From assembly GCF_000717655.1 (NCBI RefSeq), contig NZ_JNZY01000027.1, positions 47,761 to 111,760 on the forward strand: a stretch of DNA of 64,000 bases, given 5' to 3'. The position numbers were made by a program, and so were the translations under genes. Numbering within the stretch: position 1 is the first letter of the stretch; every line of letters begins with the position of its first letter. The stretch is from Streptomyces katrae (lineage in GTDB: Bacteria; Actinomycetota; Actinomycetes; Streptomycetales; Streptomycetaceae). Below the pieces are notes generated by a model, which searched no databases, was not told where the DNA came from, and saw nothing but the letters and a program-made list of their open reading frames with translations. Below are positions 32,529 through 41,776 of this stretch, one piece after another.

Positions 32529-35039
32529 CTATCTGCTCTTGACCACAGCCTTTGCCGTCAGGTGGAGTTCGCGGGAGGAACGGCCCGCGAACACTTCACG
32601 ACGGCCTGAACCCAGCACCCAGGCGTGCCGTTCGGGATCCCAGGACGACAGCGTGCGGGCGTCGACGTCGAGGACCACCTGCTGCGCCTCGCCCGGCCCC
32701 AGGGTGAGCCGCCGGTAGCCGGCCAGCGCGCGCACCGGCTGGTCGAGCTTCAGCTCCGCGGAGGGGCCGACGTACACCTGGGCCACCTCGGTGCCCTTGC
32801 GGCGCCCGGTGTTGCGGACCGTGAACGCCACGCGCAGCCCGTCGCGCCCCGGCCGGACGCTCAGCTTCTCGTACTCCCACGTCGTGTACGAGAGCCCGTG
32901 CCCGAAGGGGAACAGCGGGACCACCTGCTGCGCGTCGTACCAGCGGTGGCCGACGTGGATGCCCTCGGTGTACTCCTGCCGGCCGCCCACCCCCGGGTAG
33001 CGCAGCGGGTCGCCTGCGACCGGGGTCGCGTGCTCGTCGGCCGGGAAGGTCTGGGTGAGCCGGCCGCCCGGGTCCACGTCCCCGAAGAGGATGTCGGCGG
33101 TGGCCGCGGCCCCCTCCTGGCCCGGGTAGTACATCTGGAGGACCGCTCCGGTACGGGAGAGCCACGGCATGGTCGTACTGGAGGAGGTGTTGAGCACGAC
33201 CGTGGTACGGGGGTTCGCGGCGGCGACCGCCTCGATCAGCCGCGCCTGCCCGCCCGGCAGGCCCAGCGAGGTCCGGTCGCTGCCCTCGGTGGCGTCCTCG
33301 TAGGCGAACAGCACGACGCTGCGCGCCGCCGCGGCGGTCTTCACGGCCTCGGCGAGATCGGCGGCCCGGGTCGCCTTCGTGGTGTGCCGCAGCCGGAACC
33401 GCCCGCCCTTGTCCCCGCCCTCGGCGAAGACGGCGAGCCGGTGGGTGCCCGCCGTCAGGGCGAGGGTGCGGCGGCGGACGGCAAGCCCGTCGGGTGACCT
33501 GCCGAGGAGTCCGCCCGCGAAGTTCTCGGCCACGCCCTGCCGGACGGGGAACAACTCCTCGCCGTCGAGACGCACGCCCGGCCGCTTCCCGGTGTAGTGG
33601 ACGAGCAGCGTCCACTCGTCGTCCGCGGCGAGCGTGAACTCGCCCTCGTGGCTCCAGTTCCGCCCGGCCTCCACCCGCCGGTCGTCGAGCTCGGCCGCCG
33701 GGGTGAGCAGGTTCGCCGGGAGCGGGCGGCCGTACACGTCCTCGCCGAGGGCGTGGCGCACCGTACTGCCGTTCCCGGCGCGCTGCCGGATCGCGTCGAG
33801 CGGGGAGAGCGCCTTGGCGGGGACCACGTGCGCGCTGCCGCCGCCGCTGACGAAGGGCACCTGCCCGGTGGGTCCGATCACGGCGATGGAGCGGGCCGCG
33901 GCGCCGGTCAGCGGCAGGGTGGCGTGCTCGTTGTACAGCAGCACCGCGCCCGCGGTGGCGACCCGGCGGGCGAACCGGGCCCCGGCGGCTGCGTCCCGGG
34001 CGGGCCGGGCCGGCTGATGCGCCGCCAGCAGCCCGAAGCGGTCCATGGTGGCCAGGATCCGGCGTACCGCCAGGTCCACGGCGTCCACGCGGACGGAGCC
34101 GCCGCGCACGGCCTCCTGCAGCGGGCCGCCGAAGTGCGTGCCGCCGGGCATCTCCATGTCGAGGCCCGCGCCGATGGCGGCGACGGTGCTGTGGGCCGCG
34201 TTCCAGTCGGACATCACCCAGCCGCCGAACCCCCAGCTCCCGCGCAGCAGTTCGTCGAGCAGCGGCTTGTTCTCGCAGGCGTACGTGCCGTTGACCTTGT
34301 TGTACGCGCCCATCACCGCGCCCGCGCCGGCGCCGACGGCCGCCTCGAAGCCGCGCAGCTCCGTCTCGTGCAGGGTCTGTTCGGCGGCCACGACGTCGAC
34401 GGTGTCGCGGCCCTGCTCCTGGTTGCCCAGGGCGAAGTGCTTGACGGTGGCGATGAGCCCTTCGTCCTGGATGCCGCGGACCATCTCCGCGACGAGGTCC
34501 GCCGTGAGGCGCGGGTCCTCTGCGAAGGTCTCGAAGTTCCGCCCGGCGTAGGGGGTGCGGATCAGGTTGGCCATGGGGGACAGCAGCACGTCCTGGCCGA
34601 GCGCCCGGCCCTCGCGGCCGACGACCCTGCCGTACTCGCGGGCCAGCGCCGGGTCGAAGGCGGAGGCCAGCATCACGGGCGCGGGCAGTGCGGTGGCCGG
34701 CTCGGCGACCCGTACCCCGGCGGGCCCGTGGGCGAGCCGCAGCGCCGGGATGCCGAGGCGCGGTACGCCGGGCAGGTAACCGGCCTGGCCGAGCGGGGCC
34801 GGATCCCGGCCGCCGTGCAGCAGCGTGGTCTTCTCCTCGAGGGTGAGCCGCTCCAGGAGGGCGTCGATCCGGGCGGCGGCGCCGGGCGGGGCCTCGGCCG
34901 GGCCGGCTGCTGCGGCCGCCGGGGCCGTACGGGGCACCCCGCCGGGCGGCACCGCGGCCATGCAGCCGCCCGTTCCCAGGGCGACCCCCATGGCCCCGAG
35001 CAGCCGCATCGCGCAGCGTCTGGACACGGCCTCGCTCAT
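32529..35039 (-). CDS. Glycoside hydrolase family 3 beta-glucosidase, exported
   Basis: An 836-aa enzyme. The N-terminus (SRRCAMRLLGAMGVALGTGGC) combines an Arg pair with a hydrophobic core and a lipobox-like Cys, suggesting a Tat or Sec lipoprotein. The GH3 TIM barrel has Asp278 in VMSDWNAAH as nucleophile and KHFALGNQEQGRDTVD as a sugar-binding block. The GH3 C-terminal alpha/beta domain follows and is interrupted by a PA14-like insert (about DNA 33370-33740, with WTLLVHYTGKRPGVRLDG). A fibronectin III-like end carries FTVRNTGRRKGTEVAQVYV. It cuts terminal beta-glucosides. GGGAG precedes the ATG at 35039. Confidence 0.92.
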   Translation of the reverse strand: MSEAVSRRCAMRLLGAMGVALGTGGCMAAVPPGGVPRTAPAAAAAGPAEAPPGAAARIDALLERLTLEEKTTLLHGGRDPAPLGQAGYLPGVPRLGIPALRLAHGPAGVRVAEPATALPAPVMLASAFDPALAREYGRVVGREGRALGQDVLLSPMANLIRTPYAGRNFETFAEDPRLTADLVAEMVRGIQDEGLIATVKHFALGNQEQGRDTVDVVAAEQTLHETELRGFEAAVGAGAGAVMGAYNKVNGTYACENKPLLDELLRGSWGFGGWVMSDWNAAHSTVAAIGAGLDMEMPGGTHFGGPLQEAVRGGSVRVDAVDLAVRRILATMDRFGLLAAHQPARPARDAAAGARFARRVATAGAVLLYNEHATLPLTGAAARSIAVIGPTGQVPFVSGGGSAHVVPAKALSPLDAIRQRAGNGSTVRHALGEDVYGRPLPANLLTPAAELDDRRVEAGRNWSHEGEFTLAADDEWTLLVHYTGKRPGVRLDGEELFPVRQGVAENFAGGLLGRSPDGLAVRRRTLALTAGTHRLAVFAEGGDKGGRFRLRHTTKATRAADLAEAVKTAAAARSVVLFAYEDATEGSDRTSLGLPGGQARLIEAVAAANPRTTVVLNTSSSTTMPWLSRTGAVLQMYYPGQEGAAATADILFGDVDPGGRLTQTFPADEHATPVAGDPLRYPGVGGRQEYTEGIHVGHRWYDAQQVVPLFPFGHGLSYTTWEYEKLSVRPGRDGLRVAFTVRNTGRRKGTEVAQVYVGPSAELKLDQPVRALAGYRRLTLGPGEAQQVVLDVDARTLSSWDPERHAWVLGSGRREVFAGRSSRELHLTAKAVVKSR

Positions 35040-35154
35040 GGCGCTCCCTGCGGCTCCGGTCGGCGGGAGCGGCCCGCGCCGGACCGCTCCCGCGCCCACT
35101 GTGCGCCGCCGCCCCGCCCGCGTCCGCCCAGACGCGCCAGCGCTGCGCCGAGGT

Positions 35155-35355
35155 TCAGCCCTGCGGCGGCGGCTCCAGGGCGTCGGCTTCGCGGCGGGGC
35201 CCGTCGTGCGCCTGGACGCGCGCCTCGGTGCGGTGCCCGCGCGCGATGTAGTCCCGTACGACGGCTTCCACGGCGTCCTGGGGCGAACCGATCCCGGCGA
35301 GGACCATCACCTCCACCACGAGCTCGGCGTCGAGACTGATGTCGACCTTGGCCAC
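35155..35355 (-). CDS. VapB-like orphan antitoxin-family protein
   Basis: A 66-aa protein that starts VAKVDISLDAELVVEVM and continues with SPQDAVEAVVRDYIARGHR. This looks like the ribbon-helix-helix VapB/DUF2191 antitoxin family: a short beta-strand followed by two helices. The GTG at 35355 has AGGAGG 6 nt upstream. The tail is charged and Pro-rich. There is no VapC (PIN) toxin next to it: neighbours are the beta-glucosidase and a thioesterase. It may be a stand-alone DNA-binding protein or pair with a distant toxin. Confidence 0.7.
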   Translation of the reverse strand: MAKVDISLDAELVVEVMVLAGIGSPQDAVEAVVRDYIARGHRTEARVQAHDGPRREADALEPPPQG

Positions 35356-35410
35356 GGGCACCTCCTGATCGTCGGACGGGGACTCTAGCCTCCCCCGCCC
35401 CCGACCGCAG

Positions 35411-35434
35411 CCGCGGCCGCGGCCGCGGCCGCGG
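35411..35434. repeat. (CCGCGG)4 microsatellite
   Basis: Four perfect copies of the palindromic hexamer CCGCGG plus a partial one, 56 nt upstream of the VapB-like start. The 317-nt gap 35356-35672 holds this, the terminator at 35541-35580, and no gene I can support. Confidence 0.8.
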
Positions 35435-35540
35435 CCGGAGGCAACTTCCCGTGTCCGCCCCGATGTCGGCGGCCCACCCGGCCGCCCAGGAACACCGCGA
35501 CGCACCGCCCACCGCACCCGGCGCCGCCGGAAAACGCGGA

Positions 35541-35580
35541 ACCCGCCCGGGACGAGGGTTCTCCCTCGTCCCGGGCGGGT
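35541..35580 (-). terminator. Strong terminator of the thioesterase gene
   Basis: An 18-bp perfect stem (35541-35558 with 35563-35580) closed by a TTCT tetraloop, 92 nt past the thioesterase stop. On the minus strand it is followed by TCCGCGTTTTCC. Confidence 0.76.
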
Positions 35581-35672
35581 CCACGACCGGCGGCTCGGCC
35601 ACACGGGCGGCTCGGGCGCGCACCGGCCGCCGGCGTGACCGGGGGGCGGCGTCGCCCGGCTACGCGGCCCGG

Positions 35673-36125
35673 CTACGCGTTCGGGCGCAGTGTCCAGACG
35701 ACCGTCATCTCGCCCGTCACGGCCTCGTCCTCGCGCTGGATGGCGATGGTGACGGGGAACTCCGGGCGGCCGCCCGCGTCGAGTTCGGCGACGACCTCGG
35801 CGGCCGGGCGGCCGAGGGTGGCGGTGGCCGTCACGACGCCCTTGGCGAGCTTCTTGTAGCCGATCTCGGCCTTGACCGCGAGGGGCACGGCGCGCGAGAG
35901 CTGGTCGCCGAAGGCGGCCAGGACGATCGCGCCGCTCGCGGACTCGGCGAGGGTGAACATGGCTCCGGCGTGCGGGCCGCCCACGTGGTTGTGGTAGTCG
36001 GGCTGGTCCGGCAGCCGGACGACCGCACGCTCGGGGGTGGTCTCCAGGAACTGGAGGTTCAGGGTCCGGGCCATCGGCACCGTAGCGGCGAGCAGTTCGC
36101 CCACGTTCATCTGGTCTGCGCTCAT
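35673..36125 (-). CDS. Hotdog-fold thioesterase, DUF4442/PaaI-like
   Basis: A 150-aa hotdog-fold protein. YHNHVGGPHAGAMFTLAESASG is the PaaI/DUF4442 active-site helix region, and VVTATATLGRPA and EMTVVWTLRP are the usual strands. It probably cleaves an acyl-CoA; the substrate is unknown. The ATG at 36125 has no ribosome site. A -10-like TAACAT (plus 36139-36134) ends 8 nt upstream, so the mRNA may be leaderless. It is divergent from the Gln/Pro-rich membrane protein, with less than 100 bp between the starts. Confidence 0.86.
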   Translation of the reverse strand: MSADQMNVGELLAATVPMARTLNLQFLETTPERAVVRLPDQPDYHNHVGGPHAGAMFTLAESASGAIVLAAFGDQLSRAVPLAVKAEIGYKKLAKGVVTATATLGRPAAEVVAELDAGGRPEFPVTIAIQREDEAVTGEMTVVWTLRPNA

Positions 36126-36221
36126 GGAACGCGATGTTACCCGCGAGTAGACACCCTTGGCCAGACCTTCACACGGGGCGGACGTGCCTCCCGACACCGA
36201 CTCCCACTATCGTTACTGGCC

Positions 36222-37247
36222 ATGTGGCCAGGACAGCAGCAGCCGCCCGGGGGAGAGCAGAACCCTCAGGACGCGCATCAGAACCCGTACCAGCAGCAGC
36301 CGGGACAGCCGGGGCAGCAGCAGAACCCCTACCAGCAGCAGCCCGGCTACGGATACCCGCAGGCGGGCTACCAGACGCCCCCGCCGGTCCAGCCGTGGGG
36401 CCAGCCCCAGCAGGCCGTGCCGCCGCAGAGCGGCGGCAGCCCGTACGCGACCAAGACCGTGGCCATCGTCGCGGCGGCCGCGGTCGTCGTGGTGGCGGCC
36501 GCCACCGGCGCGTTCGTCCTGACCCGGGACGACAAGAAGAACGACGAGGCCGACAACAAGCCCGCCACCGCCTCCTCGGCCCCCGCCACCTCCGAGGCCC
36601 CCGCCTCGCCCGGCGCCAACCCGCGCGCGGGCGGCGACGTCAAGCCGGTGATCCCGGGCTGGAAGGTCGTCGTCAACCCCAAGTACGGCACCGCCTTCGA
36701 CGTCCCGCCGGAGTGGGAGGTGTCGAGCGCCGGCGTCATCGCCGGCTTCGAGGACTCGGTCAAGAACGACGGCAAGCCGATCGTCAGCTTCTCGGCGCCC
36801 GCCTTCCTCAAGCCGGACTGGTGCAAGATCGACTCCAACAAGGACGGCCATGAGGAGTCGAGCGAGCTCGCCGGCACCGGCACCAAGGGCGGCCAGGGCG
36901 CCAAGGACACTGCCGAGGCCGTGAAGAACGAGGCCGGCAACTGGGCGTTCGCGGCGTTCGCACAGAAGGCGCCGAAGGGCACCGTCAAGGTCTCGGACCC
37001 CAAGGAGTACACCACCTCCTCCGGCCTCAAGGGCCACATGGCGACCGCCACGGCCACCGGCGTGCCCAAGGAGAACAAGTGCTCCTCGGACGGAAAGTCG
37101 ATCGCGTTCAGCTTCAAGACCGCGAACGGTGACTTCTCCAGCTGGGTCCTCTTCGCCGCCGCGGGCGTCCAGGGAGAGGTCCCCCAGGAGACGATGGACA
37201 AGATCCTCAGCTCGGTGCGCCTGAACGGCACCGCAAGCAACAGCTGA
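36222..37247 (+). CDS. Gln/Pro-rich single-pass membrane protein
   Basis: A 341-aa protein. Residues 4-70 are disordered and repetitive, with several NPYQQQPG units. A transmembrane helix covers about 79-101, then an Ala/Ser/Pro linker and an extracellular domain of about 200 residues with IPGWKVVVNPKYGTAFDVPPEWEV and a few Cys. The N-terminus is thus cytosolic and the globular domain outside. No known function. Many actinobacterial proteins share this layout. The ATG at 36222 has no ribosome site; TATCGT at 36208-36213 ends 8 nt before it, so a leaderless start is plausible. Confidence 0.82.
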   Translation: MWPGQQQPPGGEQNPQDAHQNPYQQQPGQPGQQQNPYQQQPGYGYPQAGYQTPPPVQPWGQPQQAVPPQSGGSPYATKTVAIVAAAAVVVVAAATGAFVLTRDDKKNDEADNKPATASSAPATSEAPASPGANPRAGGDVKPVIPGWKVVVNPKYGTAFDVPPEWEVSSAGVIAGFEDSVKNDGKPIVSFSAPAFLKPDWCKIDSNKDGHEESSELAGTGTKGGQGAKDTAEAVKNEAGNWAFAAFAQKAPKGTVKVSDPKEYTTSSGLKGHMATATATGVPKENKCSSDGKSIAFSFKTANGDFSSWVLFAAAGVQGEVPQETMDKILSSVRLNGTASNS

Positions 37248-37315
37248 CGCACAGGTCCCACGTCACGGATCCGCCCGACCGCGATCCGCCTGTTCGCACC
37301 ATCCGTTCCACCCCG

Positions 37316-37356
37316 CGCCCCGGGCCGTAATCCGTTTGGATTCCCGGCCCGGGGCG
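37316..37356. terminator. Two-tier hairpin overlapping the MFS promoter
   Basis: Outer arms CGCCCCGGGCC (37316-37326) and GGCCCGGGGCG (37346-37356) enclose an inner stem AATCC/GGATT around GTTT. It should end transcripts of the preceding gene. The inner arm also supplies the -35 of the next promoter. Confidence 0.5.
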
Positions 37357-37364
37357 TGGATAGT
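37336..37364 (+). promoter_or_regulatory. Promoter of the MFS gene
   Basis: TTGGAT (37336-37341), 17-bp spacer, GATAGT (37359-37364). The proposed GTG start follows 6 nt later, which puts the expected transcript start at the start codon. Confidence 0.6.
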
Positions 37365-37370
37365 CCGGGG

Positions 37371-38696
37371 GTGAGTCCTCCCCCCACCGCCCCGTCCCGT
37401 ACGACCGCACACCGCCGCCGGCCCGCCTGGGCCGGCCGCAACTACACCCTGCTGACGGGTGCCGCGGTCGTGACGAACCTCGGCAGCCACGGAGCGCTCA
37501 TCGCGTCGGCCTTCGCCGTCCTGGAGGCGGGTGGATCCGGCGGCGACGTCGGCCTGGTGGCCGCGGCCCGCACGCTCCCGCTCGTCCTCTTCCTGCTCAT
37601 CGGCGGCGCCCTCGCCGACCGGCTGCCCCGGCACCGCGTGATGGTGGCGGCCAACGCCCTCAACTGCGTCTCGCAGGCGGCCTTCGCCGTGCTCGTCCTG
37701 ACCGGGCATCCGCAGCTGTGGCAGATGATGCTGCTCACCGCGCTCTGCGGCACCGGTACGGCCTTCTTCAACCCGGCCGCCGAGGGCATGCTGCTCTCCA
37801 GCGTCTCCGGCGAGCACGCCAACCGCGCCTTCGCGCTCTTCCGGATGGCCATGAACGGCGCCGGCATCGGCGGGGCGGCCCTCGGCGGGGCCATGATCGC
37901 CGCGATCGGCCCCGGCTGGGTCCTGGCCGTGGACGCCGCCGCGTTCGCACTGGCCGGAGCCCTCCGCGCCTTCCTGGACGTCGGCCACGTCCCCGACCGG
38001 GCTCCCGGGGGCGGCCTGCTGGCCGACCTGCGCGAGGGCTGGGTGGAGTTCCGGACCCGGCCCTGGCTGTGGAGCATCGTGCTCCAGTTCTCCGTGGTCG
38101 TCGCCGTCGTCGGTGCGGCCGAGGCGGTCTACGGTCCGCTCGTCGCCCGCGACCAGCTGGGCGGGCCCGCCCCCTGGGGGCTGGCGCTGGCCTTCTTCGG
38201 CATCGGCACCATCGCCGGAGCCCTCCTGATGATGGTGTGGAAACCGCGCCGGCTGCTGCTGGTCGGCACCCTGTGCGTGTTCCCGCTGGCGCTGCCGTCG
38301 GCAGGGCTGGCGGTCCCGCTGCCGGTGTGGGGCCTGTGCGCGGTGATGTTCGTCAGCGGCACGGCCATCGAGGTGTTCGGCGTGAACTGGATGACGACCA
38401 TGCACCAGGAGATCCCGGAGGAGAAGTTCTCCCGGGTCTCCGCGTACGACTGGTTCGGCTCGGTGTCGATGCTCCCGGTGGCCACCGCCGTCGCGGGCCC
38501 GGCCGAGTCGGCCTTCGGCCGCACCAACGCCCTGTGGGGCTGCGCCACGCTGGTCGTACTGGGCACCGCGGCGGTCCTCTTCGTCCCGGACGTGCGCCGG
38601 CTGACCCGCAAGCCCTCGCCCCCGAAGGCCTCCTCGGTCCCGGCCGCCGCCACTCCCGACCCGGCGGCCGCGTCCACCAAGGTCAGCCCAGGCTGA
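37371..38696 (+). CDS. MFS transporter
   Basis: A 441-aa membrane protein with about twelve hydrophobic helices. GGALADRLPRHRVMVAAN is the loop 2-3 motif of the major facilitator superfamily, enterobactin-exporter/MFS_3-like. It probably exports a small molecule; the substrate is unknown. I prefer the GTG at 37371 because the promoter's -10 ends 6 nt before it. A GTG at 37356 in frame would overlap the -10 itself. Its 3' end overlaps the convergent spermidine-synthase-like gene by 14 nt. Confidence 0.9.
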   Translation: MSPPPTAPSRTTAHRRRPAWAGRNYTLLTGAAVVTNLGSHGALIASAFAVLEAGGSGGDVGLVAAARTLPLVLFLLIGGALADRLPRHRVMVAANALNCVSQAAFAVLVLTGHPQLWQMMLLTALCGTGTAFFNPAAEGMLLSSVSGEHANRAFALFRMAMNGAGIGGAALGGAMIAAIGPGWVLAVDAAAFALAGALRAFLDVGHVPDRAPGGGLLADLREGWVEFRTRPWLWSIVLQFSVVVAVVGAAEAVYGPLVARDQLGGPAPWGLALAFFGIGTIAGALLMMVWKPRRLLLVGTLCVFPLALPSAGLAVPLPVWGLCAVMFVSGTAIEVFGVNWMTTMHQEIPEEKFSRVSAYDWFGSVSMLPVATAVAGPAESAFGRTNALWGCATLVVLGTAAVLFVPDVRRLTRKPSPPKASSVPAAATPDPAAASTKVSPG

Positions 38697-39531
38697 ACGC
38701 GCCCTCCGGCGGCTCCGGCGAGGCAACGGCGTCCGCGTCCCCGACCGGCACCGCCCCCTTCATGAGCCGGGCCAGCGCCGCCCCCTCCTCGACCCGCGCG
38801 GGGAACGCGTCCGCCGCGCACAGCCGCGACAGCGCGGCCACCGGCAGCTCAGCGTCCGAAGCCAGCAGCACCGCGTTCCCGAACCGCCGCCCGCGCAGCA
38901 CACCCGGCTCCGCGACGAGCGCGAGCTGCCCGAACGCGGCACCGAAGTTGGCGAGCTGGGACCGCAGGAAACCGAACGGCGCCCCGTCGGCCAGATTCGC
39001 CGCGTAGACCCCGCCCGGCCGCAGCACCCGGGCCGCCTCCCGCGCGTACTCCACGGAGGTCAGGTGCGCCGGTACCCGCGAGCCGCCGAACACGTCGGCG
39101 ACCAGGACGTCCGCACTGTCGGCGGCCGCGCCCTCCAACCAGGCCCGCGCATCGGCGGCGTGCACCGTGACACCCGACCCGGCCGGCAGCGGCAGGTGCT
39201 CCGCGACCAGCTCCGCCAGCCCTGCGTCGAACTCCACGACCGCCTGCCGGGAGCCCGGCCGGGTCGCCGCCACGTACCGGGGCAGCGTCAGCGCGCCCCC
39301 GCCGAGGTGCAGCGCGTCCAGCGCGGTCCCGGGCTGCGCCACGCAGTCCAGGACGTGCGCGAGCCGGCGTACGTACTCGAATTCCAGGTGCTCGGGATCG
39401 TCGAGGTCCACGTACGACTGCGGTGCGCCGTCGACGGTCAGCAGCCAGGCCCGCTCCCGGTCCACGTCCGGCATCAGCTTGGCGGTGCCCTGGCCCACGA
39501 CCCGGACGACCGGGATCTGTTCGTCGCTCAC
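38683..39531 (-). CDS. Spermidine-synthase-like methyltransferase-fold protein
   Basis: A 282-aa protein of the SpeE-like Rossmann group. ALHLGGGALTLPRYVAATRPGSRQAVVEFD is split between motif I and the acidic residue that follows it, and DVLVADVFGGSRVPAHLTS is the motif IV region. Catalytic acids typical of true polyamine synthases are not obvious, so the activity is uncertain; many actinobacterial SpeE-like proteins are not polyamine enzymes. The GTG at 39531 gives the N-terminus VSDEQIPVVRVVG. The stop lies inside the end of the MFS gene on the other strand. Confidence 0.85.
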   Translation of the reverse strand: MSDEQIPVVRVVGQGTAKLMPDVDRERAWLLTVDGAPQSYVDLDDPEHLEFEYVRRLAHVLDCVAQPGTALDALHLGGGALTLPRYVAATRPGSRQAVVEFDAGLAELVAEHLPLPAGSGVTVHAADARAWLEGAAADSADVLVADVFGGSRVPAHLTSVEYAREAARVLRPGGVYAANLADGAPFGFLRSQLANFGAAFGQLALVAEPGVLRGRRFGNAVLLASDAELPVAALSRLCAADAFPARVEEGAALARLMKGAVPVGDADAVASPEPPEGAFSLG

Positions 39532-39557
39532 CGCACCATTGTCCGGCAAGCAGTACG

Positions 39558-40406
39558 TCAGGCCGCCCAGACGGCGGCCGCCTCGGCGGCGTGCTCCGCC
39601 GCCTGCGCGAGCCCGGCCCGCGCCGCCGGGGCCCGCCGCGCCGGGTCCAGGACGTTGCGCCCGAAGGCCTTGCGGGCCTGCGCGGACGGGGTGATCAGCA
39701 GGACCCGCGCCCCCGCCTGCCGCAGCCGCGCCGCCTGGGCGGCCGGTGAGGGGACGAGCCCGGATCCGAGCGCCAGCGGCGCGAGGATCACCACCCGTGC
39801 GCAGCCGGAGGCCAGGTCGGCGTTGGTCGCCGACCTGACCCCGCCGTCGATGAACCGGCGTCCCCCCACGGTGACCGGCGGCCACACCCCGGGCACCGCG
39901 CAGCTCGCCGAGACCGCGTCGACCAGCCCCGCCCCGCCCTTCCGGTCAAAGGCCGCGAGCTCGCCGGTGAGCGCGTCGACGGCGGTGACGACGAGCCTGC
40001 GCTCGGGCCACTCGTGCGAGACGAGCCGGGCCTCCAGCACCTTGCGCCGCTCCGCCTCCCCGCCGGTGTCGGCGGCCAGCGCGAGGGCGCCGACCCGCTT
40101 GCGGTAGCTCTCCGGGTCCCGCGAGCGCGCCATCGCTACGGCGTAGCGGGCGAAGAGCCCCGCCCCGAACCGGGCCACGGCCTCGCCGGCGGGGTCGCCG
40201 AGCTGGCGCTCGTACAGCTCCTGCGGGGTGAGCAGGCCGGAGGTGAGCTGGGCGCCCACCACCGAGCCCGCCGAGGTGCCGACGACGAGGTCGGCGGCGG
40301 TCAGGTCCACGCCCGCCTGCGCGAGCCCGTACAGGATCCCGGACTCCCAGCCGATGCCGGTGAGTCCTCCGCCGCCCAGCACCAGTGCCGTACCGTCGCC
40401 GCCCAT
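39558..40406 (-). CDS. Patatin-like phospholipase
   Basis: A 282-aa lipid acyl hydrolase. The glycine-rich oxyanion loop is LGGGGLTGIGW, the nucleophile is Ser45 in GTSAG, and the partner Asp is in FIDGGVRSATNADLA. This is a complete Ser-Asp dyad. The C-terminal third is Ala-rich. There is no signal peptide, so it acts in the cytosol or at the inner membrane face. It precedes the SpeE-like gene on the same strand after 26 nt, a likely two-gene unit. Confidence 0.9.
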   Translation of the reverse strand: MGGDGTALVLGGGGLTGIGWESGILYGLAQAGVDLTAADLVVGTSAGSVVGAQLTSGLLTPQELYERQLGDPAGEAVARFGAGLFARYAVAMARSRDPESYRKRVGALALAADTGGEAERRKVLEARLVSHEWPERRLVVTAVDALTGELAAFDRKGGAGLVDAVSASCAVPGVWPPVTVGGRRFIDGGVRSATNADLASGCARVVILAPLALGSGLVPSPAAQAARLRQAGARVLLITPSAQARKAFGRNVLDPARRAPAARAGLAQAAEHAAEAAAVWAA

Positions 40407-40501
40407 CCCGGCCCACCCCTTCTTCGCACGCCCGTGGTGACGGCAGTCTGGCGCAACCGGACCGCCGCCACCACGGCAGGGTCGCCGCCGCGGGCGGCGG
40501 T

Positions 40502-41683
40502 TCAGTCGAGGACGGCCGTGACCGTCCCCGCGCCGACGGTCCGCCCGCCCTCACGGATCGCGAAGCCGAGCCCCGCCTCCAGCGGCACGTCGCGGCCGAG
40601 CTCGACGGTCATCACGACCGTCTGGCCCGGCCGGGCGAGCCCCGCCTCGCCCAGGTCCACGTCCCCCACCACGTCGGCGGTGCGGATGTAGAACTGCGGC
40701 CGGTACCCCGACGCCACCGGTGTCGTACGCCCGCCCTCCCGCGCGGACAGCACGTACACCTGCGCGGTGAAGCGGCGCCTGGGCACGACGCTCCCGGGCG
40801 CGGCGACCACCTGCCCGCGGCGTACGCCGTCCCGCGGCACCCCGCGCAGCAGCAGTGCGACGTTGTCCCCGGCCTCGGCGGAGTCCATCGGCTTCCCGAA
40901 GGTCTCCAGGCCGGTCACCACGGTCTCGACGGACTCGCCGTCGCCGCCGAGGACGCTCACGCGGTCGCCCGTGCGGACGCTCCCGCGCTCGACGGCGCCG
41001 GTCACGACCGTCCCGCGTCCGGTGATGGTCAGGACGTTCTCCACCGGCAGCAGGAACGGCGCGTCCGTGTACCGCACCGGCATCGGCACGTACGTGTCCA
41101 CGGCGTCGAGCAGCGCCTCGATCGCTCCGGTCCAGCGCGGGTCGCCCTCCAGCGCGCCGAGTCCGGAGACCCGTACGACCGGAGCGGCGTCCCCGCCGTA
41201 TCCGTTGGCGGTGAGCAGCTCGCGGACCTCGAGCTCGACCAGGTCGGTGAGCTCGGGGTCCCCGGCGTCGGCCTTGTTGAGCGCGACGACGATGTGGTCG
41301 ACGCCGACTTGCCGGGCGAGGAGCACGTGCTCGGCGGTCTGTGGCATGACCCCGTCGAGCGCGGAGACGACGAGGATCGCCCCGTCGAGCTGCGCGGCGC
41401 CGGTGACCATGTTCTTGACGTAGTCGGCGTGCCCGGGCATGTCCACGTGGGCGTAGTGGCGGGTGTCGGTCTCGTACTCGACGTGCGTGAGGTTGATGGT
41501 GATGCCGCGCCGGGCCTCCTCGGGGGCCCGGTCGATGCGGTCGAAGGGCACGAAGGAGGCGCCGCCGCGCTCGGCCAGGACCTTGGTGATGGCAGCGGTG
41601 AGGGTGGTCTTGCCGTGGTCGACGTGACCCATGGTGCCGATGTTGAGGTGCGGCTTGGTACGCACGAAGGCCGTCTTGGCCAT
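40502..41683 (-). CDS. tuf3: Divergent elongation factor Tu (EF-Tu3 type)
   Basis: A 393-aa GTPase that delivers aminoacyl-tRNA to the ribosome. G1 GHVDHGKT is at residues 19-26, G2 is RRGITINL, G3 DMPGHADY, G4 NKAD, and the G5 region reads VSGLGAL. Housekeeping EF-Tu has NKCD/NKVD and SAL at the last two. Domains 2 and 3 are complete, ending [20 protein letters not shown]. It is not in an rpsL-fus-tuf operon and differs from housekeeping EF-Tu throughout. It fits the streptomycete third tuf gene, reported to be under stringent control in S. coelicolor. GGAAG precedes the ATG at 41683. Confidence 0.93.
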   Translation of the reverse strand: MAKTAFVRTKPHLNIGTMGHVDHGKTTLTAAITKVLAERGGASFVPFDRIDRAPEEARRGITINLTHVEYETDTRHYAHVDMPGHADYVKNMVTGAAQLDGAILVVSALDGVMPQTAEHVLLARQVGVDHIVVALNKADAGDPELTDLVELEVRELLTANGYGGDAAPVVRVSGLGALEGDPRWTGAIEALLDAVDTYVPMPVRYTDAPFLLPVENVLTITGRGTVVTGAVERGSVRTGDRVSVLGGDGESVETVVTGLETFGKPMDSAEAGDNVALLLRGVPRDGVRRGQVVAAPGSVVPRRRFTAQVYVLSAREGGRTTPVASGYRPQFYIRTADVVGDVDLGEAGLARPGQTVVMTVELGRDVPLEAGLGFAIREGGRTVGAGTVTAVLD

Positions 41684-41776
41684 GATGTCTTCCCGAGTGC
41701 TTCCGAAGCTGGAGACGGGACCCCTGGAACGAACCGACCCTCCCCCTGTGGGGTCCGCCGGACGATCCGGGAAGGG

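Noticed and set aside
36222..36430. Repeated CAG/CCG-rich units suggesting a CRISPR or satellite
   Set aside because: They are in-frame NPYQQQPG-type codon repeats of a disordered protein N-terminus. There are no spacers of regular length.
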